From the NCBI GenBank assembly GCA_006384855.1, contig VCJN01001914.1, positions 1 to 64,000 of the forward strand: 64,000 nt of DNA. The letters are read 5' to 3'. The DNA comes from Tetraselmis striata (taxonomy: Eukaryota; Chlorophyta; Chlorodendrophyceae; Chlorodendrales; Chlorodendraceae). Below the pieces are notes generated by a model, which had not been told where the DNA came from, searched no databases, and was given only the letters and a program-made list of their open reading frames with translations. Both the position numbers and the translations under genes were made by a program. This document shows, in pieces, positions 45,226 to 56,301 of the stretch. Every line of letters begins with the position of its first letter. Within the stretch, counting starts at the first letter, position 1.

Positions 45226-48200
45226 TCATGTCTGGCTCCGCAGCTCGTGGACGACCCTCATGACGGCCACGTATGTACCCATGACCGCGCACACCACGCC
45301 CGCGACCATGACCACGCTCGGCAGCGCGAGGTGGAGGACGGAGCGCCCGCGGCCGCATATCTTGAGGTAGCACATGGCGGGCAGGATGGCCGAGATGGTC
45401 ACCGACATCATGGAGCCGATGATGGCAGCGACATAGGCGAAGAAGGGCATGACGAGCGCCACGAGCGCGCACGACACCATCAGGCCGGCGCGCAGCAGCC
45501 GGCTGGCGCCCGTGAAGGCGGCGGGCGACCAGTGCATGGGGAGCAGCTCCTCCAGGGCCTCCGCGACGGGGGAGAGCATGAGGGCAAACTTGGTGATGGG
45601 GGTGACGACGGTCATGACGGACGCCACCTTGGCGCAGACGCTTCCGGGGGCCTTTTGCTATTAAAGCCCAAGCAATCCGATATGTCCATTCAGCGGGTTA
45701 GCCTCCATAACGGAATTTCAGGGTTAAGGGTATGCCAAATGTGCCTGAAACCTGAGGCACAAACCATGGATATCAGCGTCACTGCCTTAAGCGCCACAAG
45801 ACCCTAACAACAGTATAATTGTGGCAGAATACCCTACCGACACCCATGGAACAAAACCCTAATAACGGCCCAGTCCTACGAAACCCCAATAAGCGCCCAT
45901 GCCGCAAAACCCTATAGTAAGCGCTCATTCCAAAAACCCTAACAAGCAACTGTATCCCGTAAGATTTGTTGTTTGCCCTCGGTATGAAATCCCAATAAGC
46001 CACTGAGTAGTCACAAAACCCTGATGAGCGCCCGTCAAACCCTATGTGCGCCACTCGCCTGCATTGTCGCCACGATGTTGTCGCCGCCATCCTGGCCCGT
46101 ACATGGCAAACCCGGCGGTGGCCACAACGACGTACAGGACGGTGACGAGGCCGATGGAGATGACCAGCATGGGCGTGTACTGGCGCTTGTCCGCCATGGA
46201 GGTGTACAGGCTGGGGAAGACCGCGTGGCCGGAGTAGCAGAAGGCGTACATGCCGATGGAGAGCGGCATGCCGCCCAGCTGCAGCAGCGGCAGCTCCGGC
46301 CAGTGATTGACGGTCTGCGTGACGGACGCCGCCTCGCCCGTGACCAGCGCGGCGATGAGCAGCGTGGAGAGGATGCCCGCCGCGCTGACGTAGGAGAGCA
46401 GCGTGAGGTCGCGCATGAACATGGTGGGCAGGATGACGGCGCAGCTGACGGCGACCCACAGCGTCTCCGTGTCCACCGCGCCCGCCCAGCCCATGTGCGG
46501 CAGCGACGCGAGGTGCGGGACCAGCGCGGCCAGGGAGTCGCCGATCAAGATGAGGAACTCCGCGCTGCACATGAAGAGCTCGACGTACAGAACCGCCTGC
46601 GCGCCAGCGATGCGCCGACAAGGCCAAGGGCGGCGGCCTCAGTTGGGGCCCAACACCGGCGGCGGCCATCAGTTGGGGTAGCACTGATGTCGCAACCGCC
46701 GATGCCTCCTCTCGGGGCTTCACGGATATTTAGCCTGTCGATGCAACTTGTACACTGCGCGATGAAACGAACAGCGAACCGCCACGGGAGCTGACGCAGA
46801 ATCTAGGAATGATGTCTAAGAGAGTGCCGATTTAGGTCCCAAACACAATCAGCAGACTGTGGCGACACCAACCCCCAGTTCTGCAAGCGGTATATAGCAG
46901 ACTGCTAACGGCACCTGGATAGAGGGAAACGGTGATTCGAAGGCCACCCACCGCGACGGCGACTCTCCCCGGCGTCCCGAAGGCTGCGGAGCCAATGTCG
47001 GGGTACGTCTGGATGGCGCCGTCGGCGTCCATGCAGCGGCGCAGCAGCACGCCGGTGTAGGCGCACACCGCAGCGTACAGCACAAGCAGCAGCAGGCCGG
47101 CGAGGCCCGCCTCGGCGATGGAGTAGGGCATGGACAGCAGTCCCACGCCCGCCAGGATGTTCATGGCGTTGAACACCGTCTGCGAGAAGCTGCTGCCCGC
47201 CGGCTGGCCCACATCTCCGGCCTTCGACTGCACAGGAAGCAGTTCCACATGTGACTCTGCACTAATTGCCGTGAATTCTTATTTATACTCCCTTTCGATG
47301 CTGCGATGCTGCGTTGAACTCCACCGTTCGCCGTATTTGCACGCTGCTATATGTGCATAAACGCTGCCGTTCTCACGCATACGTATTATTTAGCGGTATA
47401 TATGCACATGCACCCATTATATCTACAGCATATATATCTACAGTAAATCAGGGCTCATCATTTCATCCATTTCTGGGATGACTAACGCCTTTTAATCCTT
47501 ATATCACGCAAAGCCTGGTGTAAGCTCTATCTTTACTTATATATATATACATACTAATATACATACATACATATATAGAAACATTACTTATACAAACATT
47601 TACTTATATATACTAACATTCTGGGTGTGTGTATTTATTTTAGCAGTGATGCACGATGGCGACACACAGGCGCGCACCTCCTCGACGTCATGGATGACGG
47701 TCGTCTGGGCGCTCAAGGTGCTTCCCGCGCGGGAGTGCTTGGGAATACGCAAGCCGCCAGTCTCCAGCTGTATACAGAGAACCAAGCACTGGTATCAGCG
47801 GTGAACGGTACTTATGAGTGTGCGACATGCAGCAATCATTCCTCACCCAGCTGTGAAGACAGCGATATGTCCTGTCATGCAGGGTGGCAATTGAGCGGGC
47901 CCGGACAGAGGGGCTCGGCAGTCGTGCCTGGTGGAAGCTGCCGTAGTCTGCGCGTTGCGAGTCTTCTCCCTCGTACAGCAGTATTTCATCCTCGCATTCG
48001 AAGAGCGACTCATTGCGGCGGTGCTGTTCGGCCAGGAGGCCGCCCTCCTCGAAGGCGGACACGTCGTCCTCCGTGTCGCCGAGCACGGATGCGAAATCCG
48101 CCGCCCTGCCGTGGTCTGCCGAGAGCAGGCGCTGCACGAGGAGCGACATGGGGCCGGTCCCGCTTGTGCCGGACGGCGGCGACGGCTCCACGCCCGGCGG

Positions 48201-48797
48201 CTTGCTGCCCCACCCGAAAGCGCCGAGCAGGCCCGACCGGACGCGGTGCACGAGCGGCGTGTGTGACGCGCCGGGAGACTCGTACTGCGCGGCGAGGGAC
48301 CCCGGGGGCAGGCTCGCGGGGGCAAGGTGACCCGGCACCGCGGTCGGCGGCTGAGCACCGGGGAGGCTGGCTTGCAGGAGAGCGTGCGGCGCGAGGCCAG
48401 CGCGCTCCTGCGCGGCCACCGCGCTGGACACCGGCCGCCGCGCGTGCCGCCGACGCCGCCGGTTCATCGCCGCGCCCGCACTGTTCTCGCCCAGCCACGG
48501 CTCCAGCGGCAGCTGGCGCCCGTCTGTGACCGCAGAGCGGCTCTGGAAATCCGCGGTCGCCCTCCATGACGCTGGCCAGGGGGTGGGGGCCCGGCCGGAG
48601 TTGGCGTAGCTGCGCCACCCGTTGTTGCCCAGGAGGCTGCCGTCCGCCGCCGCCGGGTGACGGCCGGGCGTGGCCATCCCGATGCCGGCCTCCAGGTTCT
48701 CCGCCGTTACTGGCCGGTCATGATGATAAGCGGCGTTGAGCTGATGCAGGCGAGGTTCCAGCGACATCCGCCGCTGTCCGTCGGGTGGCGGGGACAT
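45226..48797 (-). CDS. AVT1-like amino-acid/auxin permease family (AAAP) transporter
   Basis: Minus-strand exons: 47847-48797, 47678-47767, 46952-47227, about 46059-46596, 45226-45651, giving roughly 755 residues. The last three exons match vacuolar AVT1 transporters, which exchange protons for neutral amino acids: FNAMNILAGVGLLSMPYS, YTGVLLRRCMD, YPDIGSAAFG, AVLYVELFM, LIGDSLAALVP, LPTMFMRDL, MPLSIGMYAFCYSGHAVFPSLY, VVTPITKFALMLSPVAEALEELLP and PFFAYVAAIIGS. About ten to eleven membrane helices are expected from these segments. The ~350-residue N-terminal part is cytosolic, low-complexity and Arg/Pro-rich, ending in an acidic patch. Exon 4 probably uses a GC donor (CAG|GCGAGT), and the frame after FAMYG appears shifted by one base unless a different splice is used (see findings). 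The start is the first ATG in the open frame, at 48797. Confidence 0.85.
45795..46045. repeat. Degenerate ~28-bp minisatellite with telomere-like core in transporter intron 4
   Basis: About seven to eight copies of a word near AAAACCCTAATAAGCGCCC, spaced roughly 23-55 bases apart (mostly 23-30), lie between the last two exons of the transporter gene. Confidence 0.65.
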
Positions 48798-49396
48798 GCC
48801 GCGCCGAGGCGGCAATCGTCCCCTAGTTTTCTTCTTTCAAGGCGACAAACCTTTAAACCAACGAGGGTGCCCCCGAGGAGGTCCTTGCTCGAGAGTCAGT
48901 ATGATGATGTCGGTAGAGGGCACCGGGAACCTCTGGTGTCGGAGCACGATCGCCAAGGTGGGAGAAATGGTGGTGTGCGGGGGGGGGGGGGGGGGGGGGG
49001 GGGCGGCAGACCAGTGATGTGTCGTGATAGGTGTGATGTGTCGTGATAGGTGTCTTGTGGATAGTCGCTGTGTCGTCGTCAGCCGCCCGGCCGGGTTAGC
49101 GGGCCTGCTGGGACGGTCGCGTGATTCACGTGCTGGGTTTGATTTTAGGGTTCACGACTTCACGTGTTCGTCCTCCCCCAGCGTGTGGGGAGAACACAGG
49201 CATCTGCCCTGTATCACGTGCCAATCCTGCCAATGGTATTCCGTATTCCCGTATGCTGGTTTCGGATCACTAACCTACTATCGCGAATATGGGCTGTCAA
49301 AACTAGCGCCTGTTTTGGGAACGGCTGGGGCGGGTTTTCCGGAGCAGCAACCGTTCGGTGCCCTGGGAGACTGGAGTGCGGGTATGCACCGGCATC
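48798..49396. other. 5' flank of the transporter gene
   Basis: It contains a G run at about 48979-49002, a double copy of a GTGATGTGTCGTGATAGGT-type repeat at about 49012-49050, and no recognisable exon. Confidence 0.45.
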
Positions 49397-49398
49397 TA

Positions 49399-50739
49399 CA
49401 CCCCTCCACATAAGTCCGGGTTTTGCATTTTAGATCGCAAAGCGCATGCATGGGCGAGGATAACGCCGGCTGCATGTGCATACATGCCAACTACAGTGGG
49501 AATAGTTCGGGCAAACGCCTATTGTGCGCTTTATACCCACCCGCGCGACAACACGACCATTTGTGGGCGCCCTTGAAAAAACGCGAAATCATTGCATGAT
49601 GCGTTGGCGCTGGAAAGTTGCGGGTTGCGCCAACCGTCCAAACCTATGGAAATAGCGGCACTCGTCGCACCAAACTCGGTGAATACGGCCCTTGGCATAA
49701 GTTGCACACACCGTGCGTGTAGGCCACTGAAAGCATGTCGCTATAGGCACGACGTGACACCCCAACGACAAGTTGGCCACTGTGGGGGCAGTTTTGGGGT
49801 GAAAATGCTGCTGTTTCTGTGGCGAACGCACGTGGGAGAGGCGTTCGATGGCCCCCTTGGCGTAGGGCAATGCTCTACTATGGAGGCGCGTGGTGGAATG
49901 CCAGTTGCACCGTTTCGTGGGCGGGGTGGCGCGGTAGGGGCGTGGACTTTAATTAATATGAAATTCCTTGAAAAATGCTGTGGAAAATGGCATTTTGGCT
50001 GGTAGGTGTGTGTATCGCTAGGAGGCGGCACATGCCAAGTGTTGGTGGTCCGTGGTCATCCACACACATAACGCTCTCGCGCGACCGAGTATGGGGCTTA
50101 GACACGCACTTGGCGCAAAGCCACGCGCCCGACATGGGTGGGCACATGAGGCAGTGAGGGGCAACTTGGATGATCATCTTTGGGGATTTTTCCCGGGGCC
50201 CCAAAAATCGATTTTTGATATTGGAAGACTGATTTTGACGCAGATTTGAACGAGGAATTGCGTGTATTTATAAAAAGTTTTTCTGAGCAAACCCTGAGAA
50301 GTTATAGCGTTTTAAAGCCGAGGGGGTGTTGCTGAGCGTGGCCAACACTGATGCCATGTCAGTATCGCAACGCGACATGTACTAGCAGCCACCCACACGG
50401 CTGCACCCCAACCAAATGCACCCGAGCCCCTCACCAATGTGTTTCCTCACGCGTTCATGGCCATCCCGCCGTGTGGTTGTCTATTCACGCGCGTCGGCGT
50501 GTGCGCGATACCGACCCTGGTTTTGGTGCAGTTGCAGGCGACGCCCATCCACGCACCAAGTGCAGCGTGACACCCTAGTCAAAGGTCTTTAAGCTTCGGT
50601 TTGAGCCACTCGTTATGCAGGTCTTATAAAACCCTCTGAGATTCCAGGGTTTCATCTCATATAACCTACGTTCAGGTGCCCTAGACTTCTGAAGTCTTGA
50701 GACTGCCGAAAAGGGACCCCAAACTTATGTGGAGGGGTG
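49399..50739. mobile_element. Candidate DNA transposon with 17-bp perfect terminal inverted repeats and TA duplication
   Basis: CACCCCTCCACATAAGT at 49399-49415 recurs in reverse complement at 50723-50739. Each end is flanked by TA (49397-49398 and 50740-50741), the target duplication of Tc1/mariner-type elements. The similarity extends a few bases inward with mismatches. The 1341-bp interior has only modest frames (the largest about 137 codons, plus strand 49592-50005) with no transposase motif I recognise, so it is probably non-autonomous. Confidence 0.5.
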
Positions 50740-50741
50740 TA

Positions 50742-51034
50742 CGTTATATGATCATACCCATGTATTCAAGATTAAGCCCCCTCCCTCTTGACTTGTTCTC
50801 TTGCAATTAATATGTTGATCTATCTGCATGTCTGAGCTGGCGCTGCGATAGGTAGCGCTAGTTAGAGTATCCCCAGTTAGAGCTAATCTAAGGATAGCCT
50901 AAGCATACATCTCACGATACATCTAAGGAGTAGTCCTTAACCCCCACTATTGTGAGTGGAAATTATCATCCTCCAGACGAAGAGGAGGTTCATTATCATG
51001 AGGAGGTTCATTATCATGATCCTGCTACACGTAT
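50742..51034. other. Intergenic, nothing recognised
   Basis: No open frame of note. A short direct repeat of GAGGAGGTTCATTATCATGA lies at about 50982-51018. Confidence 0.5.
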
Positions 51035-51307
51035 TAACCACCGTCCCATCCTAACCAAATCGCGATCCTGACTAATTTGGTAACCCGTACATTGAAGAGA
51101 TCGTGGTCGTAGGATCTTTGATGAGGTCAGTACTCGTGAATAGCACGGTCCAGATCATCGCGAGTGTTCGGACTGGTGGTCAAATCACGAGGCTCGGCGA
51201 GTGACCAAATCACTCGCGTTTCCTATTTGATGGCGTAACGGTCGGTACGTCATACATCCGAGGATGGACGGCGCAAATGCGTCCATCGTTCATCGCACGG
51301 CTCGCAG

Positions 51308-51883
51308 TTGTCGTGTGCAACGAACTCGCCGCCGCTCACGGGTGGCCCACCCGCGGTCCGCGGCCCACCCGGGGGACATCCACCACCGCCCGGCCGCCAC
51401 TACCCGTCCATTGCTTCGCTTTCGGCCGCCTACGTCGAGGCGACCGCCCCAACCCTAAAGTCAATCAACCGATATCTCCTAGGGGCTATGGCTAGCGTAC
51501 GGAAAGAGGACAAACTCTTCGGTCTCATCCCTACCGATGACGATGAGGAACACATAGCGGGCGGCGAGCAGTCGGATGGGCATGATTCCAGCCCCACTGC
51601 CACCCCCGAGGCGGCGACAACCCATGCCACACATACGCATCGCCCCTCCGCCCAAACCCAAAACAAGGCTATCTCCGACCTTGACATGTCGATTGCACAT
51701 TGCACGCGTAGTCAATGGGGCACTAGCGGTCGGCAGCATACGGGCGCTACGGGGATGTCCCCGCTCGGGCAGCAAGACCGCGCAGCCGGCAGCCATGCAT
51801 TAGATCCCTCGGCCGCAGCCAGGAAGGACCCAAGACATGTGACGGCTGATAAGCGGAGCCGGGTCAGACAATGGCGACCGTAA
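51308..51883 (+). CDS. Hypothetical protein, no recognised domain
   Basis: A frame of about 191 codons without a clear family. It is Ser/Thr/Pro/His-rich, with a short acidic segment (PTDDDEEHIAGGEQ). An internal ATG at 51488 may be a better start. It lies between the inverted repeats of the candidate element and is followed 20 bases after its stop by a perfect hairpin. It may be chance open sequence. Confidence 0.2.
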   Translation: MSCATNSPPLTGGPPAVRGPPGGHPPPPGRHYPSIASLSAAYVEATAPTLKSINRYLLGAMASVRKEDKLFGLIPTDDDEEHIAGGEQSDGHDSSPTATPEAATTHATHTHRPSAQTQNKAISDLDMSIAHCTRSQWGTSGRQHTGATGMSPLGQQDRAAGSHALDPSAAARKDPRHVTADKRSRVRQWRP

Positions 51884-51905
51884 TGGCAGCTGACCGACTG
51901 CCCTT

Positions 51906-51933
51906 GCGCCGTGCAAGCTCCCTTGCACGGCGC
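51906..51933. terminator. Perfect 12-bp-stem hairpin
   Basis: GCGCCGTGCAAG and its exact complement are separated by four bases. It lies just after a putative stop codon. Whether it acts in RNA processing or is merely structural is unknown. Confidence 0.3.
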
Positions 51934-52255
51934 TTCGAGGCACGAGAACTGAGCGGCGCCATGGTGGTATGCGGCTGCCACAGGTAGGTGGCGCGATGCG
52001 ATACCGTCAGTGAGTACGGACACAATGCGCATTGGCGGGGCCCCCAGCCGCAACCCGCAACCTATGGCGCGGCGGGGAGGAGCAACTACCGTTACGCGCG
52101 CGGATGGCGTCATCAGTTGAAATCGCGAGATATGCAATCACGGTCGCTATTTGGTTAGGATAGGATGCATTTCTGCATGCCATTCTCGTACGCACGAAAT
52201 GTTAATAAGCAGCATGGTCCAAACCAGTAATTTGGTTAGGATAGGGCGGCGGTAA

Positions 52256-53258
52256 GGACTACGATACCAATTACTACCCGGGAAGCTAGAATACTATTCG
52301 TCGTATACAAGAATTACATGTCTGCCAATGACGCCGCGATTGCAAAATATAGGATCCATCCCAGAAGACATGTACACGGCATGACGGGTTTTAAGAGTGT
52401 GTCTGTGAGTTTGTGCAACAAACCGGGATATTATTCGGACCCGGCGCGCGGTAGTGCGCCGCGCGCGGTACGAGTATTTTTATTCCGGGGACCTGTATTT
52501 TCGGTCGCAGCGAGCATCTCCCGGCGCATTGCCTAGAACATGTGGCATCGCGGGGCATCACGCAGTTCTGACCTCAACACCGTGTTCCCCGTGGCCGCCA
52601 TGTGATGCTACACTTTTAACATTTTCATCAACATCACCATCATTGTCTGGCTACTGTGTTAGTGCACACACAGATGAATCTTTATCATATTGTGATCTCT
52701 CAATCTCCGCGCCACCGCCGCCGTGCTACCGGATTCACTTGGTCTAGGCCAGCCTTCACCTGACCGATGCCGTGACGCTGGTAGTGGTCCCGACTGCGCA
52801 TGAGTGTCATTCGATGTGCGCGCCCGGTCGCCGCCCGCGGGCGCCACTGTTATTATGCCGCTGCGCGCACGGAACCGTTCCGCGTACCGCAGCAACCGAA
52901 TTGGCAGTTCATCGGACGGGCTGACCCGACTCGGTCGCTCACTCCTGCGAGCCGCACAGCGCGCCATTGCTGCCCCAGCACGAGCGCGCAGCACCATCAA
53001 GGCCAGAACTCGTTGTTCCCGCTCGTACTCGCGGCAGGTGCTGCTACGGCCGCCACCGGTGTAAGCGACGAAGCCCACTGTGTGAAGGTGAGAAGAGGCG
53101 AATCGCCTTTCCGTCTCCGTTTGCCTTTCCGCCGTGCTTCTCAATTCTGATAGGCACACGCTCGTGCGTTTGCCTTCTTGTACCGCGATGGTGGGCAGGC
53201 GGCACGACGACCGACGATGGAATATTGGTGCATGATTTGTTGAGAGGTGCACGTTCAG
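52256..53258. other. Unassigned stretch
   Basis: A 273-codon minus-strand frame (52659-53480) crosses this area, but it is Arg/Ser-rich and overlaps better plus-strand coding; I do not accept it as a gene. No other feature is visible. Confidence 0.4.
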
Positions 53259-54676
53259 GAGGGCCCTAACTCCCCAGCACCGAGGCTGGTCAACCGTGCA
53301 CCTAATGATCTTCAGTACTATGTGGGAGGCTCGGTGTTGCTCGCGCCTAAGCCTCCCCCCGGGTGTCCGCAACTTCCAGTCAAAGATGGAAACGGGAATA
53401 GTGCAGCGAAGAACGGCAACGCCTATGTTGGTTGGGTTTGCAGTGCTTGGCAGCGAAAGCATGCCAGTCTCCACCACCACTTGAAGCCAGAGAGGAGGGG
53501 CACCAAGCGTGACGCGGAAGCCCTAGCCGCGGAGGCTGCTGCTACACGTTCAAGCACGACTCTTGTTGCAGCCGAGGAAAACGCAGCTTTGCTGCAGCAA
53601 TTGAAGGTATGGTGTCTGACTGACTCACAATGTCATGATATATTGAACGCTTCTCTATGATAATGCTATGTGATAATGGAAATCAAATAGATATTTGAAG
53701 GTCTGAGTAATGCCGGCGTTGAATCGCGCAAGAGATGAACGCGGTTGTCTCTCAAAAAGACGAGGCCTTGAAGGTTGCACATGTTGCTCACAATCACCTA
53801 GACTCGAATTTGCTAGACGACCTTGGTCAAATGCATGATGCTGAAGCCCAGCTTGCGTCTCTTGCGTCAGATCGCGACTCTTGCGCCCAGCATCTCACCT
53901 CTCTCCTCGCCGCAAACCAACAGCTGGTAGATGGTAACCGCAGATTGCAGGACGAGCGAAACAAGGCAGTGGCACAGAGGTCATTGTCGGCCAGCAGACT
54001 CTCGGAGCAGCGGACATTGGACGGCGGCGTGAAGAGTTCCATTACGTCGCCGGCGTTGCTTTACCGTGCCATGTATATGAAGTATAAGAGGATGGCAGCT
54101 CAGAGTTTGACATCTCCAGGACCTTCCAGAAGCCGCTTGCCGAGATAGGTAACCGCCATGCAAGACGGTTCATGAACATCTTGCGCCCCGCAGCCAACGT
54201 TCTGTTCAAGGCCATGTATCCCCTTGAAGTAAATGGTCAGATTGAGCTTATGTACGCTGACATGCACAACAGGCGAATGCCCATCAAGAAGCGCCTGGTC
54301 TTGTCAAATAAAGACCCAGCTGATGTTTCTGAAGTACTGTTATCAACAAGGCGATGTAGCTGTTGGTGGCGATAAGTCATTGAAGATGAGCTCTCACAGA
54401 GCTAAGTATTTGATGCGGATATTTGGCGCTGCTGAGGGGAAGTTAATGTTTCCTAACGATCCAGAACGGTTCATTACTCATAATAGGCAGCCAATATGCA
54501 TAGCGCTACTTCCAAGAAGATTAGCTCCTTACACATTATGATTTTAGACCTTTCTTTTCTCAACAGTCTTCAGCATTCACATCAAAGCTAAGGAATTTAC
54601 AGCCACGGGCCTTAGAGGTTCCTATGGATGCCAGCAATGACTCAGATTCATCTGATGACGAGCTTACTGTGGACTA
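53259..54676 (+). pseudogene. Degenerate spliced gene for a coiled-coil protein with acidic tail
   Basis: I do not recognise the family. Exon 53259-53606 (acceptor TTCAG, donor AAG|GTATGG) encodes a segment with VGWVCSAWQRKHASLHHHLK and a helical end (AEENAALLQQLK). The next exon starts at 53735 in the same phase and continues the coiled coil (QKDEALKVAHVAHNHLD ... ANQQLVDGNRRLQDERNK). Coding similarity then jumps frame near 54090 (FDISRTFQKPLAEI ... NILRPAANVLFKAMYPLEV) and again near 54310 (LMFLKYCYQQGDVAVGG). A last exon after a TTTTCTCAACAG acceptor (54571-54676) ends in MDASNDSDSSDDELTVD and a stop. Two frame changes suggest a decayed gene or one with unrecognised short introns. Base composition is less GC-rich than the host genes. 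Confidence 0.45.
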
Positions 54677-56301
54677 GTTCTATAGGATTATTGGCGTTTA
54701 TTGCGTCGATTTATTATCTGTTATTGTAATTGAAATACAAGGGAACTGAGAAATTTAGTGAAAAATGTGCATTACGCCGGTGCTTTTCTTCGGAGCGGCG
54801 CCTGCGGCGGGCTGTCTGGGAGCCAGCCCCCATGCCCCCGGATGGTACGGGATATTGCTGACGTGTACCCCATGGTACGTTCCCGTACAGTTTTCCAGAA
54901 AACCCATGTCCGCGGGGGGTCCCACAATCCCACAGACACACTCTTAAAGTACATCATACATACTCAAAATTACCTGAGCGAATATATTGAAACATCTTAG
55001 TCGGTAATAGTATAGCCGAAAGTCCAGAAAACCTTTTTACCTATGGGTTCTCAAAATGGCAGAGAAACAAAAAACCAAAAAAATCAAAACGAAGAAACAG
55101 ATGAATGCTGCAGCATCACCCTCGATGATACGCAAATGTAATAATACGGGACAACAAACAAACAAAATGTCCTTATTATTTATCCGTGGTATCAGCACGG
55201 GACACACGAAATGCGCCTTGTGAATCGTTTCCGTCTTTGCGAAGACGACCACCTAGTTGAACGGTCAGCCGTGATTAGGCTTCAAAATCGAATTGGTATT
55301 TCATTTTAGTCTGAAATGTTCTTTCAAAAATACCCAGTTTCGAGGACCTCACTTTTGGGGCATTTTGGGTGGGTAGCGGTCAGTAGAGCAGCCGAAGTTT
55401 GATGAAACAGCTTAGCAACCCACTTTCATAGTTGCATTGGCGCTTTGGGAGACGCAATGCACCCAAAGTTGGCTAGAAAAACATATCGCCGCACATTGAG
55501 CAGTCAGCATGTTTCGGGGGCGAAAGAAAAACATTTAGCAAGACCGATCCTTTGCACATGAGGCACCCAAATCTTGCGGAGGTGCCCGCGCGGTCGGCTG
55601 AATTTCAGGATATTGGATTTTGGCTATGGATTCGGGTTTGATAGTTTTTTATCCATCTGTCCGGATATAACGTAATGAATCAATGAATCAGGGTCCCCAA
55701 TCACATCGTCATCCGCGGTAGGGTTTCAATTCTCATCTAGAGCAAAGTCTTCTTGACATTTCCCGTTTTTGACATGAAAATAAACTTTCAGGGTTTTTTG
55801 AATATTATTGGGGGTTTTTAGGGCGGCTGACCGCCCAACCTAGTAACGCGCGCGTAGTCGCAAGCCCGATGCAAAATTAACATGGGATACTCCGCGATAC
55901 ATTCGGTATGAAAACAAGCAAGCCTGCTCTCGTCCGCCTCATAACAGCGCACCACGATATAGCGTTCCTATTGAAATATCCAAATGATGCGCGTGGTGTC
56001 TCCGCGTGATATAATGCCGTTCCTATGGAGTCGAGCTTGCCAGCGCTAAAAGGGGCAGGGCGAGCTACGGAACATCGAGGGGCGTCGGGTACCACAGCAT
56101 GTGTAGAAGACCGTGCAGTATCCGTACACCCCCCTCCGTGCCGCCAAATACTCATTACATTCACTAGGCGGTACAAAGCAAACTCTGTCTGAGGCGGATG
56201 GACATTCGCCAATATCACACAAGTAATCTAGGGATTGGTCACGTCGAGTCGGTACATTGCACATAATGAGCTCCGGGCGGATGGTTGGGGAGCTGACGGA
56301 A
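54677..56301. other. AT-rich intergenic stretch
   Basis: No domain-bearing frame is seen. It contains A-rich tracts (about 55065-55105) and nothing else I can name. Confidence 0.5.

Larger units (their letters stand above)
51035..52255. mobile_element. Candidate inverted-repeat element of 1.2 kb
   Basis: A 26-bp sequence at 51035-51060 matches the reverse complement of 52230-52255 at 22 positions, sharing the core ATCCTAACCAAAT. A third partial copy, also inverted, lies at about 52147-52160. No clear target duplication was found. The interior holds an open frame (51308-51883, plus) and a strong hairpin at 51906-51933. It could be a decayed DNA transposon. Confidence 0.35.

Noticed and set aside
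52659-53480. 273-codon minus-strand frame
   Set aside because: Low-complexity Arg/Ser composition, no motif, and overlap with better supported plus-strand exon coding.
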